Below, piece after piece: positions 10,317 to 22,315 of a stretch of 64,000 nucleotides of DNA. Position 1 is the first letter of the stretch. The number at the start of each line of letters is the position of its first letter. Source of the stretch: Diplonema papillatum (Eukaryota; Euglenozoa; Diplonemea; Diplonemida; Diplonemidae); the NCBI GenBank assembly GCA_030068145.1, contig JAPJBO010000473.1:1-64000 (forward strand), read 5' to 3'. A program made the position numbers and the translations under genes. The notes under the pieces were generated by a model. The model did no database searches and was not told the origin of the DNA. It saw only the letters and a list, made by a program, of their open reading frames with translations.

Positions 10317-10470
10317 TTGACCGCTAGTGGGCCTAGACTCCCCTGCATGTGGACCAATAAATCAAAATCCACATGTGGTACCTGTGGATCCACACGTGGG
10401 GGAACAAAATCCAAAAAGAATTATCGTGTGGAAATCCACACGTTCCACACGTGGAGCGTAAGCCCTGCAC
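10317..10470 (+). repeat. Repeat family H, inverted partner at 26902
   Basis: About 150 bp containing AATCCACATGTGGTACC and a short palindrome (CGTGTGGAAATCCACACG). The reverse complement occurs at 26902-27051. Confidence 0.85.
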
Positions 10471-10851
10471 TACACCACCACCCAGGCCCCCGGCAGAGGT
10501 GGCCAGTGTGCAATCCGAGGGCCTCTCAGGGCCCAGCATTGTCGTGAAGAGAAGCCGCGTCGCGCTGTGTTGAGCCCTTTCCTGAGTGAGGACGCAAAAG
10601 GCCGTCAGCGGTCCGAATTTGGAAAATGGGCCGGAGACCAAGCTAATGCCCTGAGAAGAGAGAGAGAGAAAAAAAAAAAAAAAAGACACCCATCTGTACG
10701 CCATCCGCCATCGTCGAAACCACAAACAAAATGCTCACCCAAAACAACTTCCGCCCTCCTAGTCCAGGAATGTGACGGCCAACCACAGTCACAGTTTCAC
10801 TGAGGGAGTTGATGCACCACGAAAAGTCGATTAGAGAACTTCACACAGTCT
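10471..10851. other. No gene; short shared module at 10791-10860
   Basis: A poly-A tract lies at 10667-10684. The ~70-bp module beginning CACAGTTTCACTGAGGGAG recurs at 61855-61922, just after an exon end. The phrase GACACCCATCTGTACG at 10685 recurs with changes at 13470, 57825, 58147 and 62549. Confidence 0.55.
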
Positions 10852-11616
10852 TCAGGGCAGGGGCTTATATGTGAATAGCAAACTTGGGCCGTCTCCCAAG
10901 TTTACTGTTTACCCGAAAAAAAACTTGGGCGGGCGGGGAAAAAAAAAAAAAAAAATGATAATCTTCTGAACGGCAGTTCTTTTTTTGGGTGTTGGCCAGG
11001 GCCAGTCAGGGCACCACGCCACCGAAGAAGCGGGCGAGATTCGATGCCACACTCGCTGGCTTTTTAGCTCCAAATGCAGAACCTGCTGGGCATGCTCGAG
11101 CGCGCCCAGGAAGGAGGAGAAGTGTCAGCAGCTCAAGTCGAAAGCGCAACATCAGCCAATATTCGGGTTATCGCACCTACGACTGCCACTCTAGCCGACT
11201 TCATGAAACAACAACTCGCTCCCAGAGGATTCGCATACCAATCGACGCATGCAGGAACTATGTGCGGGAATAATGCAACATCGCAGAGAAGTCTAGATTA
11301 CGTAGACCTCTGTCTCCGTGGTGTCTTGTATTGACTGGAGCACGTGCTGGCGCCAGGAAAATAGTTCGGGGCTAACGTTCTCAGTTGGAACACAAACAGA
11401 CCCTGTTGCCCCAACGCCCTTACCCGATCTTCTTGCCGCAGCGCGTTCTGACTGCCAAGTTGGCACCTGGCCGGGCGAGCATGACGCAGCAGTGTCCAAC
11501 GTGAGACGAGAAGCGTCGGAAACTTCTGCCAAAAGGCAACATTCCAACTGCCCAAGTTTCACCCACTGCACTCCCAACTTTCCCGCCAAATCTCTCCGAC
11601 CCATATAAGTCCCTGC
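10852..11616 (+). repeat. Dispersed repeat family D, ~760 bp
   Basis: Aligns almost end to end with 22316-23092. Both start GGGGCTT-TATATG-AATAGCAAAC, contain a G/A-rich tract (GGGCGGG then an A run), and end in CCCGCCAAATCTCT. One frame of this copy gives a short ORF beginning MQNLLGMLERAQ; the other copy is frameshifted, so no protein is claimed. Confidence 0.85.
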
Positions 11617-11795
11617 TGCAGGGTGTGGTTGGTTCAAAGAAAAATTCAAGTTTTGCCCAAGCTCGTTTCCCCGGGTTAAGGCAGTCACTCAACATTCCCT
11701 TGCGCTAGTGCTATCAGTTACAAGTAGACGTGCTCTTACTTCTCCCTTTCTTCTAGGAAGTTCTCGTCAGACAATACGAAGAGCAGAAACTCGCC

Positions 11796-11930
11796 AAGCC
11801 CCCACGGTGCGCCAAGCCTTGATGCTTTAGTTTGGGAAATCGGTAGCCACTTGACCCGTAGGCCTGTGGCTCTGCAGTACCGCCGAACACGTGAAGCTCG
11901 GCTCCCGTGTAGCAGGCTTTCCCTACAAAA
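11796..11930 (-). repeat. Repeat family B, partial
   Basis: The ~135 bp from CGGTGCGCCAAGCCTTGATG to GCAGGCTTTCCCT match the right half of the family B copy at 9717. The purine-rich tail half is missing. Confidence 0.8.
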
Positions 11931-12490
11931 GGAGGTTGCTAAATTGGCGAATCCGCATTCTCCCCCTCAAAGGGAAGAAGAACTACTCTTCGGCCCACCA
12001 AAAAGTCCAAAAATTCCCTTAGTAAAGAAAGAAGAAGAAAAACAAAGACGCTGCATCCGAATTGCAACTTCACGCGAAGAAGAGTTGACGCCAGTATCTC
12101 AAGCTGCCTGAACACCAAACTAAGATTTCCCCCGAGAGAGACTTGCTGCTAGCATCAAGCACGCACGTGAGGCAGTGTTCTGCTTCGCAAGAGTTCTTCA
12201 GCAAGAGCAACCAAAAAAAAGGTTTATTACAATCGAGAACGACGACGTCCTCAAAACCCGGATTCTCAAGCAAACTATAACTCTAAAACCCACAACCAGC
12301 ACGAGAAGTGTGGAAGATTTGCTGTGACCAGCTGTGGGAAAGTTGTGGGGTGCCAGTACTGTTTTTGAACAGAAACCAAGCGGAGGGGGGAGAAGCAAAT
12401 TCTCCAGAGAACCTGCTGGAGTATATTCCCCGACCACCCGACCTCTCAGGCAATCCAAGTAGTAGCGACCTTCAGTCGTTGAATAATAAG
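11931..12490. other. No gene or element recognised
   Basis: Purine-rich patches around 12030 and otherwise unremarkable sequence. No supported frame. Confidence 0.5.
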
Positions 12491-12687
12491 CATTTATTCG
12501 GCAAGATAATTCCCGTTTATTTTGTCGAGGTGTCGGTTTTAGTCCCGAGGGAGGCCCGAGGGGGGGTTTGCAACCCCGAGCCACGAGCGGAGCGAGTGGC
12601 GAGGGGTTGCAAACCCCCCCGAGGGCCTCCCGAGGGACTAAAACCGACACCGAGGCAAAATTGGCGGAAATTATTGCCGAATAAATG
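12491..12687. mobile_element. Foldback (hairpin) element F, copy 1
   Basis: A ~197-bp near-palindrome. Left arm starts CATTTATTCGGCAA and right arm ends TTGCCGAATAAATG. The core (12533-12652) pairs CGGTTTTAGTCCCGAGGG with CCCTCGGGACTAAAACCG around a ~20-base loop. Nearly identical to 24979-25174. No coding capacity. Confidence 0.92.
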
Positions 12688-13136
12688 ATTTCATTGGGAA
12701 AACTAAATTCCCGAGGATGGAAACAACCACATCGTCATGTTGCTGCATGACGGCGTGAAATTTTGATTAATCGCGGGGAGTTGGTATTGTGTAGCTTGCA
12801 ACGCGAGTGCTCGGTCGTTTGCAGGTGATCAGCAGGTGCACACTTGGTCAGTTTGCTGCAAGTCGAGTTGCTCAGAACCGCAAGCACAATGCAGACGAAC
12901 TCAGGCAGCTGGAACCCAGTATGTTCAGGGTGACTCACAGTTGGTGTTGCAACGAGACTCAAACACACTGAAAGTGACACAAGTTTTCTAGCACTGGAAC
13001 CTGAACATGGAATTGCAGCATGTGTGACATCACTGTCGCTGAACTCGACCTGACACGCAGTACTTGGCCGGAGCGTTCACGAGAGGGGGTTTCTTCACAG
13101 ATCTCTGAGCGCTGAGGGTCAAACACTAGCGGATTT
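12688..13136. other. Unique ~450-bp spacer between two repeat modules
   Basis: Lies between foldback F and module G. At the second locus (25175-25635) the same two modules flank a spacer of similar length but different sequence. No gene seen. Confidence 0.55.
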
Positions 13137-13460
13137 GGCTCAAAACGAGCTCGAAACACGCGATTTCACTCACCACAGGGAGAAGAAATTTTTTGCGAGG
13201 GGTCTCCCCTACAGATTTCTGCCTACGACCCCCACGAAAAAATATACGAATTTATTTCCCTAGGGACAATAAATTTCATTTATTTGTTTCGACTGAAAAT
13301 AGCTGGCGGCGCAACATACATTCCGAGATCGGAAAAAATAAATTCGTTTTTTTGTCCGGCCTGTGTAAACACAACGGAATCCTGTCAAAAAATAAACGAA
13401 ATTTATCGTCACGCTCCGTAAGCCATTTCCACCAGAGGGAATTTATTTTTCCTAATAAAT
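13137..13460 (+). repeat. Repeat module G, copy 1 (lacks one hairpin arm)
   Basis: Matches 25636-25965, including CGCGATTTCACTCACCACAG at the start. The later copy has a complete hairpin with arm GCCGCCAGCTATTTTCAGTC; here the left arm is replaced by a short sequence at about 13230-13240. Confidence 0.85.
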
Positions 13461-13522
13461 AGGCCGAAAAGACACCAATCTGCACGCCCCACACGGGACT
13501 GACGGAAACAGGGATTATCCTG

Positions 13523-13603
13523 TATGGTTAAAAAAAATTTTTTTCACCAAAAAAAAAAAGAATCTGAAAACAGGCCGGTGAAAAAATATTTTTTAACCAT
13601 GGG
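13523..13603. repeat. AT-rich hairpin
   Basis: ATGGTTAAAAAAAATTTTTT at the left pairs with AAAAAATATTTTTTAACCAT at the right around a ~30-base loop. Probably a small foldback element. Confidence 0.7.
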
Positions 13604-14327
13604 GATTTCTGGTGAGAACTTTTCGGCAAGGGACCCAGGCTACAGGCTCAGATCCTGGAGTCGTAGTTGCTGTTTTGTGTGACACAGCCTGCCAGCAATT
13701 TGGTCCAGAAATATCTATGGGGCATGAGGGGCGTTGGGATTAGCGTGTTGGGGGGCGCCTGTCGTGAGCAGCTTCGCCCTGATGCGTTGAAAGGCGTTGA
13801 GGCCATCGCTGTAGTGCCCACTGGGACTGACAAGTGAAGGCTACAACAAAGTGGAGAAGCAGCAGCCAGATTGTGTTTTCCATCACACCCAGTAATCAGT
13901 CACTGGAGGATCGTTTGCTATCCTGAAGCTCGCAAGCCCGAAAGGATCTTGAAACTAAAGAGATGTCGCTCGCCGCATTTGGTTTTAGTGGTGCTGCCGC
14001 TGTCGACACTGTGCTAACGTAATGACGCTACTGTGTGGGACACTGCTTGCTTCAGCAATCCATGCTTTCCCACGCGCAGCGTGGGAAAAAAAATTTCTGG
14101 CCATATCAAAGATTTTTTAACCGGGATTTTCCAGAATTTCGGGGATTAGAATAACCCCTGGACGGAAATCACAAAAAAAAAAAAAAGAAACACCCTAAAA
14201 GTATACGAGCCTGTCCTTGTAGGGCACTTTTGGAAGATATCACCAGCCAGTCCCCACCCACCTGCTGAGGAGGCCCCAAACCTCTCGCAACTGCGTTCAG
14301 ACCAAGCATTTGTGAGTAAGCGAGTGT
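13604..14327. other. No gene or element recognised
   Basis: Contains A-tracts at 14083 and 14172 and no coding-like frame. Confidence 0.5.
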
Positions 14328-14609
14328 ATGAGTATGAGAGTGCTGGCTACCTACGAGCTCCCGGAGCAACAGCCGTTTCGGCTTGCGAAACGCACGAGAC
14401 ATGACGTGAAGCGGAGGATGGAGGAACTGCGGGAAGTTCTCGATGTGTTGAGTGGGAGTTTCACGTCCGAGACAGGTGTTTACCTGCAAGGAGCTGCGGG
14501 AGACTGCTGCAAAAAGGTGTGGTATCATTTCTCGCTGTCAGAAGGGAGGTGCGGCCCCCTTGCGGAGTGTGGCCCCTGGGCGTTGCCGCACAGCTGCTTT
14601 GTACTCTGA
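14328..14609 (+). CDS. Possible small ORF or exon, 93 aa
   Basis: ATG-initiated frame with a coding-like stretch (residues ~14-45): charged and helix-forming, containing RTRHDVKRRMEELREVLD. The last third looks random. It may be an exon remnant or a chance frame; no family recognised. Confidence 0.25.
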   Translation: MSMRVLATYELPEQQPFRLAKRTRHDVKRRMEELREVLDVLSGSFTSETGVYLQGAAGDCCKKVWYHFSLSEGRCGPLAECGPWALPHSCFVL

Positions 14610-14676
14610 ACCGCAGTCGTGTGAGAGGTTTGAGGCCGCCTGCAGCAGGTGGGCAGGGACTGGCTGGTGATATTTT

Positions 14677-14790
14677 AAAATACTCGAGGGACTGCCTTGT
14701 GCTCATTTCGAAGGAGGCTAGCGGGGGCGGGGGGGGGCCCGAGTGGCAATCCGGAAAACTCGAGTGCAAGAAAACAACTTCTCGAGGCAA
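14677..14790 (+). repeat. Repeat family C, 5' part
   Basis: Starts TACTCGAGGGACTGCCTTGT and continues CGAAGGAGGCTAG, matching the left end of the full family C copies at 24043 and 53325. Confidence 0.7.
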
Positions 14791-14915
14791 GAAGATGGCT
14801 TTTCCACCTGCCAGCCGACTTTGACACACTGCGAGAGGCTACTTTTAGGGACAAGAACGATGCGACAGATGCCGTATTTGCGTACGCCTGATCTGTGATG
14901 AAAGAAGAAATAAGG

Positions 14916-15445
14916 GTTTGGAGTGCACACTAATCTACTCGAAGAAGAGCACGAGTCAGTGTCAAATGAACGCTGCACCTGGGGTGTGATTCAGATGCGT
15001 CTTGAGTGCTGAAGTTCAGTACGGCACCGCTGCCTACTGTATTGTTGTACACGACCGTGGGCACGGCTTGTGGCACAGGACCTTTGGATAAGGGTCTGGA
15101 GTGCACACTGATCTACTCGAAGAAGAGCACGAGTCAGTGTCAAATGAACGCTGCACCTGGGGTGTGATTCAGATGCGTCTTGAGTGCTGAAGTTCAGTGT
15201 GGCACCGCTGCCTACTGTATTGTTGTACACGACCGTGGGCACGGCTTGTGGCACAGGACCTTTGGATAAGGGTCTGGAGTGCACACTGATCTACTCGAAG
15301 AAGAGCACGAGTCAGTGTCAAATGAACGCTGCACCTGGGGTGTGATTCAGATGCGTCTTGAGTGCTGAAGTTCAGTGTGGCACCGCTGCCTACTGTATTG
15401 TTGTACACGACCGTGGGCACGGCTTGTGGCACAGGACCTTTGGGT
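14916..15445 (+). repeat. ~180-bp tandem repeat, three units
   Basis: Three units sharing GATCTACTCGAAGAAGAGCA and ending in GGCACAGGACCTTTGG. The period is ~180 bp. Long minus-strand frames across the array are repeat artefacts. Confidence 0.92.
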
Positions 15446-15662
15446 CCTTTGTGCACGAGATCAGGCCAGTGTAGCGCTGTTCGTACTTTGCTGGCTCGCC
15501 ATGCCCAGCAACTCGAGCTTCGGCGGCGAGTTTCGCAACATCTTCTTTTGTCTTTGGCATCCTCCCACCTGAGATCGTGTTGGAAGTGCCCGAATTGGGA
15601 CGGAAAACCAAAAGTGTCTACAGTGAAGAAAAGTAGCCTACAAGCAGTGTAGAAAAGTCGGC
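15446..15662. other. No gene or element recognised
   Basis: Follows the third 180-bp unit directly. The short frames here have no coding-like composition. Confidence 0.45.
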
Positions 15663-15845
15663 GGGCAGGTGGAAAACAATACAACTACAAAGTGGGTCTT
15701 TTTGTTGAACGCTTACGCCCGCCATTAAGCCCAGATTTACCTGTGTTTCGTGTGGGCTACAGCTCATTTACCTCCTTTGATCTAAAATCGCAACTGGCAG
15801 TCTCCTCAAGCATTTCCTACAAAGCAGGTGCTTGTACAAAAAAAG
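15663..15845 (+). repeat. Repeat family C, 3' part
   Basis: Shares ACAATACAACTACAAAGTGG, TTCGTGTGGGCTACAGC and the AAAGCAGGTGCTTG end with the full copies. Confidence 0.8.
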
Positions 15846-16581
15846 GCCAGTTTCGAACGTACTAAAAGACGTCCACATCTTCACCGTGTGGAGTCAATGC
15901 GCGATGTGAGAACAGGCAGTCTCCATTGCGCGCACAAACAAAAATTGGAGTTCTTGAGTACAGACAGCTCCCCCCCACTAGCGCATTCCCCTCCCTGCAT
16001 GACCCTCGTGCACGAGGCGTGTTGATACCATGAGGCACAGTATGTGATCACGTGGTTTGGCTGCCACACGCCATGTTTTTGTCACATGTTACACAGCATG
16101 TGAAACCTCACGGCGAGTGGCACGCAAAGACACGTGAAACCTCATAGCAGTGGTACGCAATGAATACATGCGAAACCTCATAGCAAGTGGTCCACAAGCA
16201 AGAGTTGTAGTGACCGCCAGAGGCCATTATCTCTCCCTCTCTTTTTAGAGTTAAAGTTTTTGTTCGTGCGATTTAGCGTGCATGCGTTCTGGTTACGACC
16301 CACCTGAACTCAGCAATTGTGACATGCCATGGGAAACATCACAACTATGGGGTATTAAAGGTACCAGCCGAACACCCCTTGCTGATGGCCTGTGGATATA
16401 TTGTGGTCAGTACTGTAGCGATTATCCAGGATGCTGTCTTGTACGTTGTTCAAGACGATGCACTTGAAGTACTCATGTATGTGGTGTTATAGTGCGTTGC
16501 TCAGGGTAGTCGAAGGATCCACCAAATTTGTGGGTGGTGACCCCTCCGAACAGCCTCCCTGGCCAAACAGCATGTGTTATC
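15846..16581. other. No gene; ~40-bp triplet repeat at 16080-16200
   Basis: Three loose copies of a ~40-bp unit with GTGAAACCTCA-[CT]-GGC and AAGTGG lie at 16095-16195. The remainder shows no coding signal. Confidence 0.5.
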
Positions 16582-16863
16582 ACTTTTTTTACATAAGCGC
16601 CACCTTGAAAGGAAATGCTCGACGATGCTGCCCGACAAAGAACCGAAGGGATCCCAAGTGCTGTAACTACCGAACCACGTGTTGAACGGACGTGAGGTCA
16701 TGCGGGTCTACCCCTACACGACAAATCACAAAAAAACAACAGGTCAGAGTCCTGAGTGAGAAAACAACGGTGGTGTAAGCGAAGAACAAATCAGATTGTG
16801 TTTGTATTGTATTTGCCCCTTACCTCTATATTTTCTCCCCTCCATTCAGAGTCGAAGCAGCTA
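16582..16863 (+). repeat. Dispersed repeat family A
   Basis: Full-length copy from TACATAAGCGCCACCTTG to the pyrimidine-rich end (CTCTATATTTTCTCCCC). Confidence 0.85.
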
Positions 16864-18000
16864 CGTCGAGTATTTTCTTCCTACCTATCTCGCCACAGAA
16901 ACCCGCGGTTCTCACTTGCGTTCTGGATCCCGCTTCACGTAACAACGCTCAGGCACTGCGTTCGACGAAAACAACCCTCTTCCCATCATCAGTCTTGTTT
17001 CAGCCGCGGTTGTGCGGCGGTCAAAATCCACTCTCATGCCCTGGCACTTTACCCAGGTCTGACCTGTGTTTCGTGAGGGGCCACGACACGTTTCCTCTTA
17101 TTTCGATTTTGCAACTGGGCGGCGCCTCCTCGTGCATTTTCCTTTTTTTTTTCGCTATAAAAGGTTCGAATCCGAAGAAGTTCTTTTTCAATAAACGCTA
17201 GAAAAATGAGCCCAATCAACTCCCGCTGCTAATAATCAACCGCTTCCGGGCAGCGAGTCTGACTGTTTAGTACATCTGCCTACGGTAAAAGGTATAATGA
17301 AAAAACCACAGTAAAACGGACTGCGCACTAGTGCGACAAATCCATTTTGCGGCGGGGCGGACACGGCGAAGGTTTGAGAACGAGAGGCATTCAAGCGAAA
17401 ATGTAAATCGTGGTGGTACGCATTATTTTCAGCCGCATGCGATGTGTGAGGAAACTGAACCGCCCGAGTAGGACCTTCTGGTCGTCGTCATTTGCCAGTT
17501 GTCCAGTGCGGTCAACGAAAACTCTAGTTTCTCTTTTCTACTTTCTCGTACTCTCGCCGTACGGGTTTCTCCTTACGAGCGGCTTACACAGGACAGCAGG
17601 CGACTCCACCACTTTGCTTCCGGCACCCTGGCTAAACTGGGAGACGGCCCTCCGACGTTGAAGTTGTGTAGGCGACTGAAGTCGACATCAAGTGGTGAAG
17701 GGGTGTAAAGAATAGCTAATATTCGCTAAATTCGTGAAGTGGTGGAGCGGTGGTTAGGCTGATGTATGACTCTGACACTTGCTGTCGTCGGGGGAAAAAA
17801 AAAAAATGAAATAAACCACTATCCTGGTTGAGACACTTGGTAATGTTGCGTGCTTCTGTTCAGGTCCTTTTCGTACATTCTCAGGTCACGTTGCAAACAA
17901 ACGCAAACACACAAAACGAACGAAACCAAAAGGAAAAAAAACAGTCTAAACAAAGAGACATCCAAGCTTACCCACATGCGTTCTTGCTCCGTCGAACCGA
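16864..18000. other. No gene or element recognised
   Basis: About 1.1 kb without a supported frame. Short T- and A-runs at 17145 and 17797. The right end leads into the GA-rich start of the 208-bp repeat. Confidence 0.5.
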
Positions 18001-18390
18001 GTCAATTCTTCGCGAGAGAGAGAGAGAACACATAAAACAAGTCAAAGGGTGCGGGCCTTCACCGTCAGGTGGGCCCCCACCGTCAGGTGGGCAGGCTAGT
18101 TTCGGGGTGGCTCCCTGGGAGGGACAGGGGCGGGGTTGTCACGCCTTAGCAGCCCCAGGGCCTCTCCCCTCCCACCTGTATGTGTTCTCGCTGTCATCGC
18201 TACCGCGCTGACATTTCCGAGAGAGAGAGAATGCATCAAAACACAAAACAAGTCAAAGGGTGTGGACCTCCACCATCAGGTGGGCCAGGCTAGATCCGGG
18301 GCGGCTCCTGGGAGGGAGGGACAGGACGGGGTTAGTCACGCCTTCGCAGTCCCAGGGCCTCTCCCCACCCACCTGTATGTGTTCTCCCCA
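18001..18390 (+). repeat. ~208-bp tandem repeat, two units
   Basis: Two units each begin with (GA)n then ACAAGTCAAAGGGTG and end CCACCTGTATGTGTTCTC. The first unit contains an extra internal duplication of ACCGTCAGGTGGGC. Confidence 0.88.
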
Positions 18391-18544
18391 ACTCGCGCTT
18401 TCGTCGTGCAACCCGTGTCGGTTGCAACCGTTGCAGCCTCAGTAGTGGTCCTTCGGGAGTCACCTAGCGAAAGCGTGGCAGAAGTGGGAGCGGCTTAGTG
18501 AGAGGGCGAGGCTTGAGAGAAGGTGGCAAGATGCAGTGATTGAA

Positions 18545-18838
18545 GAAGAAGAAGAAGAAAAAGGCCGCTCCTGGTCCAGGAACGTGACGGTCACCACAGC
18601 TTGCAAAGCTGTGGTTGACCGTCACGTTAGGCAAGCATAGCGCCACAACCCCGCCCTGTGGCTGACCGTCTCGACGAGCTTGTGTTCAGCGCGAGCGCCA
18701 AGCCAAGTTGCGTCAAGCCTTGATGCTTTAGTTTGGGAAATCGGTAGCCACTTGCCCGTAGGCCCGTGGCTCTGCAGCACCGCCGAACACGTGAAGCTTG
18801 GCTCCCGTGTAGCAGGCTTTCCCTGTTGTAGAAGACGA
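18545..18838 (-). repeat. Repeat family B, full copy
   Basis: Starts with (GAA)n and GGCCGCTCCTGGTCCAGG and ends GTAGCAGGCTTTCCCTG. A small local inversion-like segment around 18600-18630 (GCAAAGCTGTGGTTGACCGT) distinguishes it. Confidence 0.85.
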
Positions 18839-19409
18839 AGAAAGGAAGGAGCAGCGACACGTGGAAGAAAGTGCAGGTTTTGGGCTGCTGAATTCTGCGC
18901 CAGTCGCTCGCTCCCCCTTTTCTGTTCTGCACTCTACTAGCGTGTGGCGGTGCCTGACAAACCAGTCTTAAGCTTCGCGCTGATGGTGGCCCGCCTTACG
19001 TGCCGAGGGCTCTGTGAGAGGCGCAGCTTCCCTTCCCGGTGGGAACCGGTGGCAGTTTCGCGACGTGGTCGTGAAGGACGGCACTCGCTCGGTACACGAT
19101 TTTCAGCACTGATTCTCGGTGTGAGAGCAGGAGTTAAACTGTGCGGCCCATTTTGCGGACCGCGAGCCTGTCGTCCGACGCGACCACGCGGCAGGCAGAA
19201 CTCGCGGCGAGGAGCTTTTTCTGGTAGTGTCTGCCTGCTGCCTCCCGTTCTACGCCTACTTCTGCCTCATGCAGTAGAAAATGCGTTTGGCTGATTGGGG
19301 CCTGGCCTACCCACCAAAAGTTGTGTGTTCCGGGGGGTCGGAGTGTAACCACACCGAGCCTCATTGGGTGGGCGTGTTCGCCGAAGCTAGTCGTGGCCCG
19401 ATAAATCGC
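18839..19409. other. No gene; dispersed module L at ~18945-19010
   Basis: The phrase CCTGACAAACCAG followed by CGCTGATGGTGGCCCGCC belongs to a module also present at 22205-22320, 63425-63560 and, partly, at the window end. No coding signal elsewhere. Confidence 0.5.
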
Positions 19410-19575
19410 TAAGCCGGTCCATCCCTATCTCCTGGCACTGCATCGAATTGCCTGCCGCTGTTCATTGTAGCGACGGTCTATCGGGTACATCTCTATCCCC
19501 TGGAGCTGCATAGAATTGCCTGGAGCTGCATTCTTCTGTCTATCACAGTCTATCAGGAGGGGATGGACCGGCTTA
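19410..19575. mobile_element. MITE family E, complete copy
   Basis: Ends TAAGCCGGTCCATCCC and GGGATGGACCGGCTTA are perfect inverted repeats at their outer 16 bases. The 166-bp element has internal matches to 8458-8622. Confidence 0.88.
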
Positions 19576-20362
19576 TTTCAGGCCGAGGTAAATACCCCAA
19601 CGGGGGTACCCAAACGCTCCTGCAAGTCTTCCCCTACCATTATCCCGTATTAGCTACCTTTAGCGATTTAGCGCAGCTAATACTCGAGCCTTTTGGCATT
19701 CCCTGCGGGACAGTTGCAGGCGATAGGGCTGTTCGACAAGCGCTTGGCAGACACCCTGTCCTCGATGATGTCGGTTGAAGACGGAGGCTAATCTCACCTT
19801 TAGGCACTGCAATGTCATGCATGCCATTGCCAGACGCTACCGTCTGGCATTTCGCAATTCGTGCCATAGTCGATCGTGCCGGTGCCCCACGCGGCGCACC
19901 CGCGGGACCCGTGACACCTCTTGCACGCACCCATTCCAAGCACGTTCTCCCCAATCCCCTCCTGCGCCCTTACCCACCCGCCCTTTTTTATCTCCGTACA
20001 TCCGTACAGGTTTCAGGTTCCTACATGAGATAAAATACAGAAGGGCAAGCACGCTTTAACAGTCCCAGCTTCCCTGTGTTGTCCGTCTGTCTGTCTGTCT
20101 GTCCGAACCCGCGACTTTCTCAGGTCACTTTTTTGACAAAAATCTCTTCTTCTAATCCACAAATAACGCTAAAAAAAAATTTGGCCCAAAAGGGCCAAAA
20201 ACTGGTTCACGGGTCGCTTTTTGTCACTTTTTCGGGTCATTTTGGGTCACTTTTTCGCACTTTTTCGGACTTTGGTGGTTACTATCAGTTTCTCGAACAC
20301 GGAAGATGGATGACTCGAAGTAGCAGGGTGTCCTAGGAGGCGGCCGACTCTCCAAAAGCCTA
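19576..20362. other. No gene; (TCTG)n and L-module remnant
   Basis: A (GTCT)n tract lies at 20082-20104 and a remnant ACCCATTCCAAGCACGTTCT at 19929. Nothing else identified. Confidence 0.5.
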
Positions 20363-20500
20363 CAGCAAAAATACTCGAGGGGCTGCTGTTTGTGCTTCAA
20401 AAAAGGAGGCTGGAGGAGAAGAAACAATGCAACTACAAATTCTCGCATTTACCTTTGTTTCGTGTGGGCCGCAGCACATTCACCTCCTCTGAGATTGGAC
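20363..20500 (+). repeat. Repeat family C, diverged
   Basis: AAATACTCGAGGGGCTGCTG at the start and TTCGTGTGGGCCGCAGCACA later match family C, with an internal deletion of the CTTACGCCCGCC segment. Confidence 0.75.
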
Positions 20501-20574
20501 TCTTGTTGCGATAGATTGCTGATGAGCACATGCAGTCTTTTATCCCCGAGGTTTTATCATCCCGCAATCGAACC

Positions 20575-21287
<713 letters not shown>

Positions 21288-21465
21288 AGCCGAGTGCCGG
21301 ATGGAGAAGCTGACAGCCTCCCACGCTTCGGAAAGGAGCCACAGGACCCAAAAGCAGCGTGTCGGAAACTCAAAGCCGACTGGCGAAAGTGACAAGTGGG
21401 CTATACTTCGCTTCAGACGTTACCCACTCAAAGCCCTCAACTTAAACACACACACACGCACACAA
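21288..21465 (+). repeat. Second copy of the CA-associated repeat
   Basis: Matches 20575-20733 and ends in a short, interrupted CA tract of about eight units. Confidence 0.85.
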
Positions 21466-22315
21466 AGAAAGAACCCCGTTGGTGAAAAAATGACAGATTA
21501 TCAATCTCCGAACCCATGCAACTTCTGAAAAGGTAGAGACCCTACCTGAAAAGGAGTCAACCCCCCTAGCGGCGAGTCCGGCACATTTTCCTAGGCCTAG
21601 GAGGCACCATCAAAGGGGGATGCAAACCTTCAAAGCCCTGTTTAGGAAACTCTGCATGCTGCCGTCGAAAAGAACAACACAACCCTCCAGAAAGGTTGTT
21701 TCAAGCGAACTTTTCAAAGAACCGACAAGTCTAAACAGTCAAGAATTCTCTACATCGTACTATAATAGAGGTCGTCAAACCTTTATTCGACGTGCCTTCA
21801 TGTCGCAAACACATCAAAACCATGACGGCAGGTCGCACAAGTTCGCACGGACTTAGCGCTTCTGTTTGGGTCCTTGCCGTACATGCGCGCTAGTCAAATA
21901 AATAGAGATACAAAGCAACCACGCTTACCGACATGCGTTTTCGTCGCAAGTTTTTTTTTTTTTTTTTTTTGCGAGAAGGACAGTCTTCGGGAACTCCCGA
22001 ACAGACGCTGTTTCCTGGGGTGGATTCGTATTCCCTCTTCTCTTATTATTCCCTCCATACACACTCTCTGTGTCTGTGTCTCTCTCTTTCTTCTTTCTCT
22101 CAGTTTTTCCGCGAACCGATGCGGAAAACTTTTGCCTGAGGTAGTGCCCTGGGCTCGCGACCCGCAGACCGGACTGCAGTTTAACTCCCACACGGTGCTG
22201 GAGCAGCCGCCTGACACACCAGACTCACCCCGCCGTCCTGCCTGCAGACACTCAGGTTCCGCGCTGTTGATGGTCCGCTTTATGTGACCATTGCTTAAAG
22301 GACCGAAACACGGTG
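21466..22315. other. No gene; poly-T and pyrimidine tracts, L module
   Basis: T-run at 21951-21971, CT-rich stretch at 22065-22110, and an L module copy (ACACACCAGACTCACCCCGC onward) at 22205-22315 that abuts repeat D. Confidence 0.5.

Noticed and set aside
12530-12655. Minus- or plus-strand protein rich in Pro/Arg/Gly across the foldback element
   Set aside because: Both strands of the palindrome give similar frames; the conservation is of the hairpin, not of a protein.
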